DNA of 22,912 bases from positions 1 through 22,912 of the forward strand of contig JBQMYS010000020.1 in assembly GCA_052173355.1 (NCBI GenBank), given 5' to 3'. The stretch is from JABZIP01 sp052173355. GTDB lineage: Bacteria > Bacillota > Clostridia > Peptostreptococcales > Anaerovoracaceae. The notes beneath the pieces were generated by a model that worked only from the letters and a program-made list of their open reading frames with translations, did not search any database and was not told where the DNA came from. The position numbers were made by a program, and so were the translations under genes. Positions 1 to 7,852 of this stretch are shown here, one piece after another (positions within the stretch are counted from its first letter, which is position 1; the number at the start of each line of letters is the position of its first letter).

Positions 1-90
1 CAGCTCACAACCAACTAAGTGTTACGAACTGCTTTATTTAACATTTTCTTTGTTTATTTTATTTTTTGAACTAATTTGCAATTTTCACGA

Positions 91-216
91 TTACAGAACA
101 TCCAGCCTATTTTTTGAAGACTTTGCAGTTGTAATGGCAGACAGAACCAACATAGTTGTTCCTATGCAAACTCCTATTATTGACAAGATCAAATTTACCT
201 TAGCAATAGTTTTCAT
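91..216 (-). CDS. Small single-pass membrane protein, 41 aa, unrecognised
   Basis: This is a short reading frame starting at ATG 216, preceded by a strong ribosome binding site (AGGAGG, five bases before the ATG). The protein is 41 residues. It has a basic start (MKTIAKVN), one hydrophobic stretch at about residues 9-29 and a basic tail (AKSSKNR), which fits one membrane segment. It lies 43 bases downstream of abrB on the same strand and probably shares its promoter. I do not recognise a family. The good start signal and the hydropathy pattern are the only reasons to call it real; it could be a chance frame. Confidence 0.5.
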   Translation of the reverse strand: MKTIAKVNLILSIIGVCIGTTMLVLSAITTAKSSKNRLDVL

Positions 217-259
217 AAATGCCTCCTTTTTTAATAAGCCTCAGTTTTCCAATAAAAAA

Positions 260-502
260 TTAAATACTCTTAATCTTGCTAATGCAATCGGTACAAATAT
301 TTTTTTCTTCTATTCGCTTTACATTTCCGGCATTTCCGCAGAAAACACAAGTCGGCTCATACTTCTTAAGCATAATGTATTCGCCATCTACAAAAATTTC
401 AATAGCATCTTTAATTTCAATATCTAATGTTCTTCTGAGTTCGATTGGAATAACTATCCTTCCCAAATCATCTACTTTTCTAACTATTCCTGTTGCTTTC
501 AT
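260..502 (-). CDS. abrB: AbrB/MazE/SpoVT-family transition-state regulator
   Basis: DNA-binding transition-state regulator of 80 residues. The N-terminal half is the swapped-hairpin AbrB fold with the hallmark run VRKVDDLGRIVIP, then IELRRTLDI (about residues 6-29). The C-terminal half carries two CxxC pairs (CVFC and CTDC, 14 residues apart), which look like a small zinc-ribbon; many clostridial AbrB proteins have this tail. The start is the ATG at 502, directly after GGAGGG. An upstream in-frame start at 523 would overlap that binding site and is unlikely. It faces away from hom and is followed by a tiny membrane protein gene. Family assignment is secure. The regulated genes are unknown. 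Confidence 0.9.
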   Translation of the reverse strand: MKATGIVRKVDDLGRIVIPIELRRTLDIEIKDAIEIFVDGEYIMLKKYEPTCVFCGNAGNVKRIEEKNICTDCISKIKSI

Positions 503-589
503 ATCCTGCCCTCCTTTTCTCACAAATCTATTTTTATTATTTAATCACAGTGGCACTACAATATCAATTTTATCAAATCGACTAACACA

Positions 590-618
590 AGTTTAGCACA
601 CTAGGAAGTAATTGTCAA
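590..618 (-). promoter_or_regulatory. Sigma-A-type promoter for abrB
   Basis: On the minus strand, TTGACA (613-618) is followed by a 17-base spacer and TAAACT (590-595). Transcription would start near 583, giving an untranslated leader of about 80 bases before the abrB ATG at 502. The -35 is perfect; the -10 matches TATAAT at four of six positions. Confidence 0.65.
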
Positions 619-682
619 GCTTTCAATTATAAAACTTTTGTGTTTGAAAATGTATATATTATGTGTATGCAATCAAAAATAT

Positions 683-711
683 TTGTCATATTCCGCTATT
701 TATGCTATAAT
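683..711 (+). promoter_or_regulatory. Sigma-A-type promoter for hom
   Basis: TTGTCA (683-688), a 17-base spacer, and a perfect TATAAT (706-711). The start would be near 718, about 50 bases before the hom ATG. It lies back to back with the abrB promoter in the divergent 264-base gap. Confidence 0.7.
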
Positions 712-766
712 CGACTGACAAGAACGGGATAAATAAAATTTAATATAAATTAAAAGGAGAATTTTT

Positions 767-1735
767 ATGAAAACAATTAAACTTGGCTTTCTTGGATTCG
801 GAACCGTAGGCAGAGGTGCTTACGATATTTTAAAAATGAATGCCGAAAAAATTAAATCTCAATCTGATTTAACTTTTGAAACTACAAAGATTTTAGTTAG
901 AAACTTGGACAACCCTAAATTGGCAGATATAGATAAATCACTGCTGACTACAGATTTCAAAGCTGTCTGCGAATCAAGCGATGTAGACATAGTAATAGAA
1001 GTTCTTGGCGGTATTGAACCTGCGGCTTCTTATATAAAATGTGCTTTACAAAACGGAAAACATGTTGTATCTGCGAACAAAGCCGCTATTGCCGCAAATC
1101 TTACGGAACTTTTAGATATTGCAAACAAAAATCATGTACGCTTCCTGTTTGAAGCAAGCGTAGGTGGCGGTATTCCGATTCTTACGGCTATCAGAAATCC
1201 TCTTGCAGCAAACCAATTTACTCGCGTTGAAGGTATACTGAACGGAACTACCAACTATATACTTACCAAAATGTCAAAAGAAGGTTTATCCTATGAAACA
1301 GCTTTAAAATCAGCGCAGGAACTTGGTTTTGCAGAAGCCGATCCTACTGCCGATGTTGAGGGCATTGATGCTGCAAACAAACTTTCCATACTAATAAAAT
1401 TGATGTTCGACAAATACATAAAACCGAACGAGATCCCTACTACCGGAATAAGCAAAGTTAGTGTTGAAGACATTAAAACCGCAACTGAAAAAAATCATAC
1501 CATAAAACTGATAGCATGCGCATCAGTAGAAAACGGTAATCTTACATATTCTGTAAAGCCTACATCATTACCTAATGAGCATCCTCTGACCGATATTTCG
1601 AATGAATTTAACGCTATCTACTTAACCGGAAATGCTGTGGGTGAAGTAATGCTAAGCGGAAAAGGCGCAGGTGCACTGCCAACAGGTAGCGCCGTTTGTG
1701 GAGATATTATAGCAATAGCAAAACACGTACGATAA
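767..1735 (+). CDS. hom: Homoserine dehydrogenase, ACT-less form
   Basis: NAD(P)-dependent reduction of aspartate semialdehyde to homoserine, on the route to threonine and methionine, in the cytoplasm. Visible signs are the nucleotide-binding GFGTVG (residues 10-15), the lysine in VSANKA (K105), the NGTTNYIL motif (159-166), and the catalytic block GFAEADPTADVEGIDAANK, with E190, D196, D201 and K205 matching the known catalytic set of the family. The protein ends at 322 residues just after the GAGALPTGSAV signature. It therefore lacks the C-terminal ACT domain found in the roughly 430-residue enzymes, so threonine feedback through that domain should be absent. The ATG at 767 follows AAGGAG at good spacing. 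A SEC-C gene follows 32 bases later, probably in the same operon. Confidence 0.93.
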   Translation: MKTIKLGFLGFGTVGRGAYDILKMNAEKIKSQSDLTFETTKILVRNLDNPKLADIDKSLLTTDFKAVCESSDVDIVIEVLGGIEPAASYIKCALQNGKHVVSANKAAIAANLTELLDIANKNHVRFLFEASVGGGIPILTAIRNPLAANQFTRVEGILNGTTNYILTKMSKEGLSYETALKSAQELGFAEADPTADVEGIDAANKLSILIKLMFDKYIKPNEIPTTGISKVSVEDIKTATEKNHTIKLIACASVENGNLTYSVKPTSLPNEHPLTDISNEFNAIYLTGNAVGEVMLSGKGAGALPTGSAVCGDIIAIAKHVR

Positions 1736-1767
1736 ACAAAGGATAATTGAAAGGAAATGAAAAGACT

Positions 1768-2265
1768 ATGACTTTATACGAAGAATGGCAAGATTTGCTG
1801 ACCAACCAGACAGAAGAAAGTGTCGAAGCTTTTTGGGATAAGTATGCAAATGCAGAAAAAAAATTATACACCGTACTTCTTGAGGAAGATGAAAAAAGTT
1901 TAACCGGAAATTTTTCCGACCTGGCTAAAAAATATGAAATCGAACCTGTTTTTATGATGGCTTTTTTAGACGGAATATCAGACAGTCTCAACTCTGTTTT
2001 AGAGGCTGAAAAGGTAGATGAAAACAGCGACATTTCATTTTCAGTTGATTATGAAAAACTTTATTTGAATATGCACAAAGCAGATGCTCCTCACCTATTT
2101 CAACTTCCGGCATGGGAAAACAAACTGAGTGCTGAGCGAAGAACTGAAATAGAAAAAGAATACAAAAAATCTAAAATATATATAAAGGAAAAAACTCCCA
2201 AAAGAAACGATCCATGTCCTTGCGGCAGCAACAAAAAATACAAAAAATGTTGTGGTAGAGGGTAA
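1768..2265 (+). CDS. SEC-C motif-containing protein
   Basis: A 165-residue protein whose C-terminus (KRNDPCPCGSNKKYKKCCG) is a textbook SEC-C zinc-binding motif, as found at the end of SecA and in YecA-like proteins. The N-terminal 140 residues are acidic, probably helical, and match no domain I know. The SEC-C tail binds zinc and in SecA helps contact SecB or ribosomes; the role of stand-alone versions is mostly undefined. I chose the ATG at 1768. The earlier TTG at 1747 has no ribosome binding site, whereas AAGGA lies about 12 bases before 1768. It follows hom by 32 bases and ends exactly where the convergent RND gene ends. Confidence 0.8.
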   Translation: MTLYEEWQDLLTNQTEESVEAFWDKYANAEKKLYTVLLEEDEKSLTGNFSDLAKKYEIEPVFMMAFLDGISDSLNSVLEAEKVDENSDISFSVDYEKLYLNMHKADAPHLFQLPAWENKLSAERRTEIEKEYKKSKIYIKEKTPKRNDPCPCGSNKKYKKCCGRG

Positions 2266-5200
2266 CTAAATATTACCCTCAGCCTCCCACTTCATTTCAA
2301 GATTTTGCACGATTTCATCGTGCATTTTTTGTTTTTGAATCCTTTTTTGCTTACCGTCATCAAATATTTCATAAAGCACAGGTATCAAAACAAGAGTTAC
2401 CAATGTAGATGCTGTAAGTCCCCCTATTATCGAAACTCCAAGCGGTGCTAAACTCTCTCCCCCGTTTCCAAGCCCCAGTGCAAGTGGAATCATTCCTATG
2501 ACTGTTGTTCCCGAACTCATGAGTATCGGTCTTAGTCTAAGCTTCCCTGCTTCTATAAGTGCCTTTGTTCTATCCATATTGCTTTCATTTTGTTTTATAA
2601 ATTCAACCAATAAAATTGCATTATTCACAACTATTCCTGCAAGCATTATAAGCCCCAGAAATGAAACCATAGAAAGCTTCGTATTTGTTACAAACATAGC
2701 AAAAAACGCACCCGACATTGCAAAAGGTATAGACATCATAACTATAAACGGTAATGTTATCGATTCGAATTGTGCCGCTAATATTAAGTAAACCAATGCT
2801 ATAGCAACAACAAGTGCAAGTGCAAGTGATCTGAAAGAATTTTGCATTTCTTCCTGCGCACCGTCAAGTCTATATCTGTAACCGTCAGGATAATTGAACT
2901 TTTCCATATACGCAAGAATCTTTTTGGCAGATTTACCCAAATCATCTCCTTGAAAATCCACATTTAAAGTAATGCATTCTTCTTGATTGAATCTATTTAT
3001 GCTTTGTGACGAATTTTCAAATTCAAAATCTGCAATCTCGCCTATTGAAACAGTTTCGCCCTTAGCCCCCGTAATCAAAATTTGCTTCATATTTTCAATC
3101 GAATACGCATACTCATCCGTTAGCGAAATATTTACCGCTATTTCCTCACCGTCTATTTTCAAATTTGTCGGACTGCTTCCTGTAATTGATTTTGATAATG
3201 CATCTGAAAGTCCCAATGTTGTAATTCCGTAATAAGCCGCACTGTCTCTTTTGAGTTTTACCAAAATTTCCGGATTTCCGGCTTCCAAATTTGATTTAAC
3301 GCTCTCAACATTTGAAACTTTTTCTACATACGCTTCTATTTCTTTAGATATTTCTTCCAGTTTGTTTAAATCACGTCCAAGGATATTCAATTCCAAATCG
3401 CTTGAATTTCCCATCATTGTCGACATTGTATCGTCTGAAGAAACCGTAAATTCTGCACCTGCAATATCTGAAAGCTGATTTTTTATTTTTTTAGCAAATG
3501 CCTCCGATGATATTTTTCTATCCCTTTTATCCGAAAGCTTAATCTTGATTTCGACTGTTTCTTGACCGATGAATCCTGAATTTCCAATATTTATAGTCTG
3601 TGAAATTATTTCTTTATAGTCTTTTATTCGCTTTGACACATCAAGCATTACATTCTCTTTGTATTCAAGAGATGTTCCATACGGAAAGCTGGCGGAAACC
3701 GTTATGCTGCCTTGATCCGCTTTGGGAAGCAATTCGCCTCCTACAAATGCAACCAAAACTATTGAAAACGAAAAAATTAAAATACACGTTAATACGACAT
3801 GCTTAGGTTTTTGCAATGCGTCCTTCATAAAACGTCCGTAAAATTCTTTTAAATTTTCCAGCCCCTCGGTAAATTTAGGGAGATATTTGTATCTGTAATG
3901 CTTTGTACCTATTCTTATGTACTTTGTAGAAATACCTTTCTTCAAAAGCAAAGAACAAAACATCGGAGTTGCTGTCATAGCCACTACCAACGATGTCATA
4001 AGCGCGATTATGATTGTAAAACAAAAATCCGAAAACATCAAACCGGTAAGACCTCCGGAAAGTGCAATAGGTAAAAACACCACGACAGTTGTAAGCGTAG
4101 ATGACAGCACCGCAAAAAATATTTCCTTACTTCCGTTTTCAGCTGCAATCTGTGCGCTGTTTTCCTCTTGCCTAAGCCTAAATATGTTTTCCAAAACCAC
4201 TATAGCATTATCTACCAGCATTCCGACTGCTATCGTCAAACTACATAAAGTAATCAAATTTAAAGTCATTCCGCGATATTTCATCATTGCAAAAGTCGCC
4301 AGTAATGACACCGGTATGCTCATTGCAATTACCAATGTAGACCTTATATTTTGTAAAAATAGAAATACTACTATTATCGCTAAAAGTCCGCCTATCAATG
4401 CCGAATTTGCAACACTTTTGATTGAATTTTCAATAAAATCGGCCTGGTTATATCCTATTTCAAATTTCAGATTCGGGTATTTGGCTTCCAAATTTTTAAT
4501 CTGTTTTTTTACGTTATTTGATGTTTGAACGGTATTTGCATCCGACTGCTTGGTAATCATTATTCCGATTGCCGTATTTGCATTAACATAACTGGCTGAT
4601 TTTTTTTCTTTTTTTACCTTTTCAACAGTGGCAATATCTCCCAACCTTATCACGCTTCCGTCCATTAAGTTTACAGGAATATTTTTTATGTCATCTATTT
4701 TCTTAAATTCACCCATAGCACGTACTATCATTTCAGTATTTCCATGCGTAATATTTCCGCCCGGCAAATTTAAATTTTCTGACATCAAAAGTTGTGAAAT
4801 CTGTTGCAAAGTTATCCCGTAACCTTTCAATCTCTCCTGCGCAATCTTTACTCCTATTTCACTCTTTTCCCCACCCATTATATCTATGGACGCAACTCCG
4901 CCTGCACGCTTAAAATAACCGTCTATCCCATTTTCTACCAAAGTATTAAGTTCTTCAAGCGACATATCCGCAGATACGTATACCTGCATTATCGGTAATG
5001 CTTTCAAATCCAGCTTCATAACCATAGGTTTTTCAGCTTTTTCCGGCAATACTTTTTCAATAAGCGATATTTTTTCCCTCATTGCAAGTGTATTGAAATT
5101 GGCATCAGAATCTACACTAAACTTTTGAAATACAATAGAATAACCGAACATACTCATAGAGCCCATTTCATCCATTCCGGGAACTGTTGCAAGCGCTTCT

Positions 5201-5406
5201 TCGATAGGTACGGTTACAAGCTTTTCAACCTCGCTTGGAGATGCATTATCGTATCGTGTCATTACTAAAGCCGCCGGATATTCAATATCAGGCAACAAAT
5301 CCATATTTATCTTTATGAGAGATGAAATTCCAACAACTACTATCATCAAAATGAGCATAGTCGTAGCTACAGGTCTGCTAATACAAATTTTAGGAATATT
5401 ACTCAT
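2266..5406 (-). CDS. RND-family efflux pump, HAE1-like permease
   Basis: Inner-membrane proton-driven RND transporter of 1046 residues, the usual length for AcrB relatives. It shows the family start (ISRPVATTMLI, first membrane segment about residues 12-30), DLLPDIEYPA, and the fourth-segment motif GMLVDNAIVVLEN (D399, N400). A second duplicated half carries GLIMLAGIVVNNAILLVEF (N928 at the place of AcrB K940), and the protein ends in a charged tail. AcrB uses D407, D408 and K940; here the second acid and the lysine are both Asn. Such changes occur in HAE1-like pumps outside the Proteobacteria. It overlaps the adaptor gene by 8 bases, so the pair is translationally coupled. No outer-membrane channel gene is in view, as expected for a Gram-positive cell. 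The substrate is unknown. Confidence 0.9.
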   Translation of the reverse strand: MSNIPKICISRPVATTMLILMIVVVGISSLIKINMDLLPDIEYPAALVMTRYDNASPSEVEKLVTVPIEEALATVPGMDEMGSMSMFGYSIVFQKFSVDSDANFNTLAMREKISLIEKVLPEKAEKPMVMKLDLKALPIMQVYVSADMSLEELNTLVENGIDGYFKRAGGVASIDIMGGEKSEIGVKIAQERLKGYGITLQQISQLLMSENLNLPGGNITHGNTEMIVRAMGEFKKIDDIKNIPVNLMDGSVIRLGDIATVEKVKKEKKSASYVNANTAIGIMITKQSDANTVQTSNNVKKQIKNLEAKYPNLKFEIGYNQADFIENSIKSVANSALIGGLLAIIVVFLFLQNIRSTLVIAMSIPVSLLATFAMMKYRGMTLNLITLCSLTIAVGMLVDNAIVVLENIFRLRQEENSAQIAAENGSKEIFFAVLSSTLTTVVVFLPIALSGGLTGLMFSDFCFTIIIALMTSLVVAMTATPMFCSLLLKKGISTKYIRIGTKHYRYKYLPKFTEGLENLKEFYGRFMKDALQKPKHVVLTCILIFSFSIVLVAFVGGELLPKADQGSITVSASFPYGTSLEYKENVMLDVSKRIKDYKEIISQTINIGNSGFIGQETVEIKIKLSDKRDRKISSEAFAKKIKNQLSDIAGAEFTVSSDDTMSTMMGNSSDLELNILGRDLNKLEEISKEIEAYVEKVSNVESVKSNLEAGNPEILVKLKRDSAAYYGITTLGLSDALSKSITGSSPTNLKIDGEEIAVNISLTDEYAYSIENMKQILITGAKGETVSIGEIADFEFENSSQSINRFNQEECITLNVDFQGDDLGKSAKKILAYMEKFNYPDGYRYRLDGAQEEMQNSFRSLALALVVAIALVYLILAAQFESITLPFIVMMSIPFAMSGAFFAMFVTNTKLSMVSFLGLIMLAGIVVNNAILLVEFIKQNESNMDRTKALIEAGKLRLRPILMSSGTTVIGMIPLALGLGNGGESLAPLGVSIIGGLTASTLVTLVLIPVLYEIFDDGKQKRIQKQKMHDEIVQNLEMKWEAEGNI
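2306..2336 (+). terminator. Intrinsic terminator of the hom operon, inside the RND gene
   Basis: Perfect 8-bp stem TGCACGAT / ATCGTGCA (2306-2313 and 2317-2324) with a three-base loop TTC, followed by six T then G then five T. It lies 40 bases past the SEC-C stop and within the last codons of the convergent RND pump gene, so one stretch both codes for protein and stops the opposing operon. Confidence 0.75.
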
Positions 5407-6490
5407 TTTTTTTCGCTTCTTTCTTCACAAGCAAAACAGCTTTGTCCTCTTTGACATATTGCTGTCCTTTTGTAATAACTGCATCTCCCTCGGAAATACC
5501 TTCAATTATTTCTACGTATTTACCGTTATCAATACCCGTATCAACCTTTACAAATTTAACCTTCTCGCCATTTAAAACCGCAAGCTTTTTTTCACCGTCC
5601 TTAATCATTACACTATCTGAAGGAACACAAAGAACCTCTTTTTTTTCAGAGTTAATTATTTTTATCTGCGCAAACATTCCGGCTTTTACCCTGCTTTGGT
5701 CTTGTAGCTTGACCTTTATCGGATATGTCATCTTTCCCGATGTAGGAGCAGGCGATATTGAAATAACATTTCCTTTAATGGGCTCGTTTGAAACAGCCTG
5801 CACGTAAACATCAAGTAAATCTCCCTCTTTCAAATTTGCAATTATATTCTCCGATACTTCAGCCTCAACAATCAGCAAACTTACATCCGCAACTATCATA
5901 GACGGTTGAGTCTGTGGCGGAAGTGTTCCGACATTAACGTTATTTGCAGTAATATATCCGCTAATCGGAGCCTTTACATTGCAATCATTATAAGCCGTTG
6001 TTGCTTGTATATAACCTTGTGTTGCGTTTACGTAATTCAGCTTTGCCTGTTCATAATCTTGTAAAGATATGGCACCTTCATCATATAAAATTTTAGTGCG
6101 CTCAAAAGTCCCTCTAGCTACAGTTTCCGCCTCACGTGCTTGATTTATCTTACTTTCAAGCTGACTTGCATCTACTGTGAAAAGAAGTTGACCTGCACTT
6201 ACTTTATCTCCTGTATTTACATATACCGCAGTCACTTTTCCTTGCATAAGCGGCACTACATTTACTTCCTCTACCGGTTTAACTCGCCCTGAAATCGGAG
6301 TGGATGTGATAATATCCATCATTTCAGCTTTCGTAATTTCCACTGAAACGGGTTCTTCCTCATCACCGCTATCAGGTGCAAACAAACTTAACATTCGAAA
6401 TACCACAAGTCCCACAACTACAAGAATCGCTATGATTATAAATAATTTTCCGCCTTTTTTAGAACTATAAACTGTTTTTTCCTCATTCAT
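5399..6490 (-). CDS. RND periplasmic adaptor / HlyD-type membrane fusion protein
   Basis: Adaptor partner of the RND pump, 363 residues. A cytoplasmic basic start is followed by one membrane anchor (about residues 15-33). Next comes the first lipoyl half (VNVVPLMQGKVTAVYVNTGD), a helical hairpin (about residues 110-170), the second lipoyl half (NVKAPISGYITANNVNVG), and beta-barrel and membrane-proximal domains. This order is that of AcrA/MexA relatives and of adaptor proteins in Firmicutes. The start at 6490 has GAGG upstream. The gene sits 15 bases after nth and overlaps the pump start by 8 bases. The partnership with the pump is inferred from that overlap and the shared family. Confidence 0.9.
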   Translation of the reverse strand: MNEEKTVYSSKKGGKLFIIIAILVVVGLVVFRMLSLFAPDSGDEEEPVSVEITKAEMMDIITSTPISGRVKPVEEVNVVPLMQGKVTAVYVNTGDKVSAGQLLFTVDASQLESKINQAREAETVARGTFERTKILYDEGAISLQDYEQAKLNYVNATQGYIQATTAYNDCNVKAPISGYITANNVNVGTLPPQTQPSMIVADVSLLIVEAEVSENIIANLKEGDLLDVYVQAVSNEPIKGNVISISPAPTSGKMTYPIKVKLQDQSRVKAGMFAQIKIINSEKKEVLCVPSDSVMIKDGEKKLAVLNGEKVKFVKVDTGIDNGKYVEIIEGISEGDAVITKGQQYVKEDKAVLLVKKEAKKNE

Positions 6491-6504
6491 ATGCTACCTC
6501 TATT

Positions 6505-7140
6505 TTATTTACCGTAAAATTTACAAAATTCTGCGATTTTACATAACTCACAATCCGGTTTTCTTGCTTTACATAAATTTCTGCCATGAAAAATTAAACT
6601 GTGATGAGTTCTTGACCATCTGTCTTTAGGAATATTTTTCATTAACTGATTTTCCGTTTCGATTATATTCTTTGTATCAGCAAGTCCTATCCTATTCGCT
6701 ACTCTAAAAACATGAGTGTCAACTGCTATTCGCGGTTCACCGAAGCCAACCGATAATACAACATTTGCTGTTTTTCTGCCTACCCCCGGAAGCTTAATAA
6801 GTTCATCATAACTGCTAGGAACTTCTCCTCTATATTCGCTTTGTAAAATTTTTGACATATTTACTATATTTTTTGCCTTGTTCTTATAAAGTCCGATTCT
6901 CATTATCAAATTTTGCACATCTTCTAAGTTTGCCGTAGCTAACTTGTCGGCGTTATAATAACGCTCAAAGAGCGCCGGAGTGATTAAATTTACACTTTTA
7001 TCAGTAGTTTGCGCAGACAACATTACCGCAACCAACAGTTCAAAACGATTTTTGTGATCAAGAGCGCATTCTGCATCGGGATATAAACTTTCAAGGCAGT
7101 TTAAAACTTGCTCAATCTTATTTTTAGTAAGCGTCTTCAC
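6505..7140 (-). CDS. nth: Endonuclease III (DNA glycosylase/AP lyase)
   Basis: Base-excision repair enzyme that removes oxidised pyrimidines and nicks the abasic site. The 211-residue protein matches E. coli Nth in length and in key residues. The helix-hairpin-helix LPGVGRKTA supplies the Schiff-base lysine K123; VDTHVFR supplies the aspartate D141. Four cysteines (C190, C197, C200, C206; spacing 6-2-5) form the [4Fe-4S] loop. Its start overlaps the end of the SDR gene by four bases (ATGA), so it is read as part of the flippase-SDR-nth-RND run. All catalytic residues are present. Confidence 0.95.
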   Translation of the reverse strand: MKTLTKNKIEQVLNCLESLYPDAECALDHKNRFELLVAVMLSAQTTDKSVNLITPALFERYYNADKLATANLEDVQNLIMRIGLYKNKAKNIVNMSKILQSEYRGEVPSSYDELIKLPGVGRKTANVVLSVGFGEPRIAVDTHVFRVANRIGLADTKNIIETENQLMKNIPKDRWSRTHHSLIFHGRNLCKARKPDCELCKIAEFCKFYGK

Positions 7141-7841
7141 GATATTACGAAGCCTCCGCTCACATTTATTACTTCTCCTGTAATAAAATTGCTTTTTAAA
7201 ATTGCAACTACCGCTTCGGCAACATCATCAGGACTTCCGCTTCGCATAAGCGGGGTTGCGTTTATAAGTCTTTGCTTTATTTCATCTGATAAATTTTGTG
7301 TCATGTTTGTTTCTATATAGCCCGGGGCGATTGCATTTACTCGTATTCCCGATGGCCCCATTTCTTTTGCTAGAGCTTTTGTAAAACCTATAAGACCCGC
7401 TTTTGATGCTGAATAGTGTGCCTCACATGAAGCACCGCAAATGCCCCAAATTGAAGATATATTTATAATATTACCGCCCTTATTTGAAATCATCTTAGGT
7501 AAAAATGCCTTCGTGCACAAAAACGCGCCTGTCAAGTTCACATTAAGTGTATCCGACCATTCTTCAAATGTAATATCATCAAACTCCTTTAAGCTTGCAA
7601 TTCCGGCATTGTTTACCAAAAGGTCAACTCGTCCCACATCATTCGCAACCTTGAATACGTCTTCACTTTTGCGTACATCCAATCTGATCGGAATAAAATC
7701 ACCTTCAAGACCTTCAATTTGTCTGGTCAAATATGTCCCATATACCAAATATCCATCATTCAACAGCTGCCTTGCTATAGCATTTCCAATCTTTCCCGAA
7801 ACACCTGTAACAAATGCTTTTTTTTGTATCTTTATGTTCAT
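7137..7841 (-). CDS. Short-chain dehydrogenase/reductase, FabG-like
   Basis: Classical SDR oxidoreductase of 234 residues. It has the cofactor glycine motif TGVSGKIG (12-19), NNAG (77-80), and catalytic Ser130 and Tyr143-x3-Lys147 (YSASK). The late segment APGYIETNM is typical of FabG, the 3-oxoacyl-ACP reductase. However, the gene is not next to other fatty-acid genes but lies between a flippase and nth, so the substrate is uncertain and I give no symbol. The ATG at 7841 lies 11 bases after the flippase stop, and its end overlaps nth by four bases. Confidence 0.88.
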   Translation of the reverse strand: MNIKIQKKAFVTGVSGKIGNAIARQLLNDGYLVYGTYLTRQIEGLEGDFIPIRLDVRKSEDVFKVANDVGRVDLLVNNAGIASLKEFDDITFEEWSDTLNVNLTGAFLCTKAFLPKMISNKGGNIINISSIWGICGASCEAHYSASKAGLIGFTKALAKEMGPSGIRVNAIAPGYIETNMTQNLSDEIKQRLINATPLMRSGSPDDVAEAVVAILKSNFITGEVINVSGGFVIS

Positions 7842-7852
7842 ATATTTTCTTT

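Noticed and set aside
1..45. Possible tRNA 3' end at the left edge
   Set aside because: No T-arm motif or acceptor pairing could be made from the visible bases.
3917..4528. A 203-codon open frame on the plus strand
   Set aside because: It lies wholly opposite the RND pump gene, has no ribosome binding site and no recognisable protein pattern.
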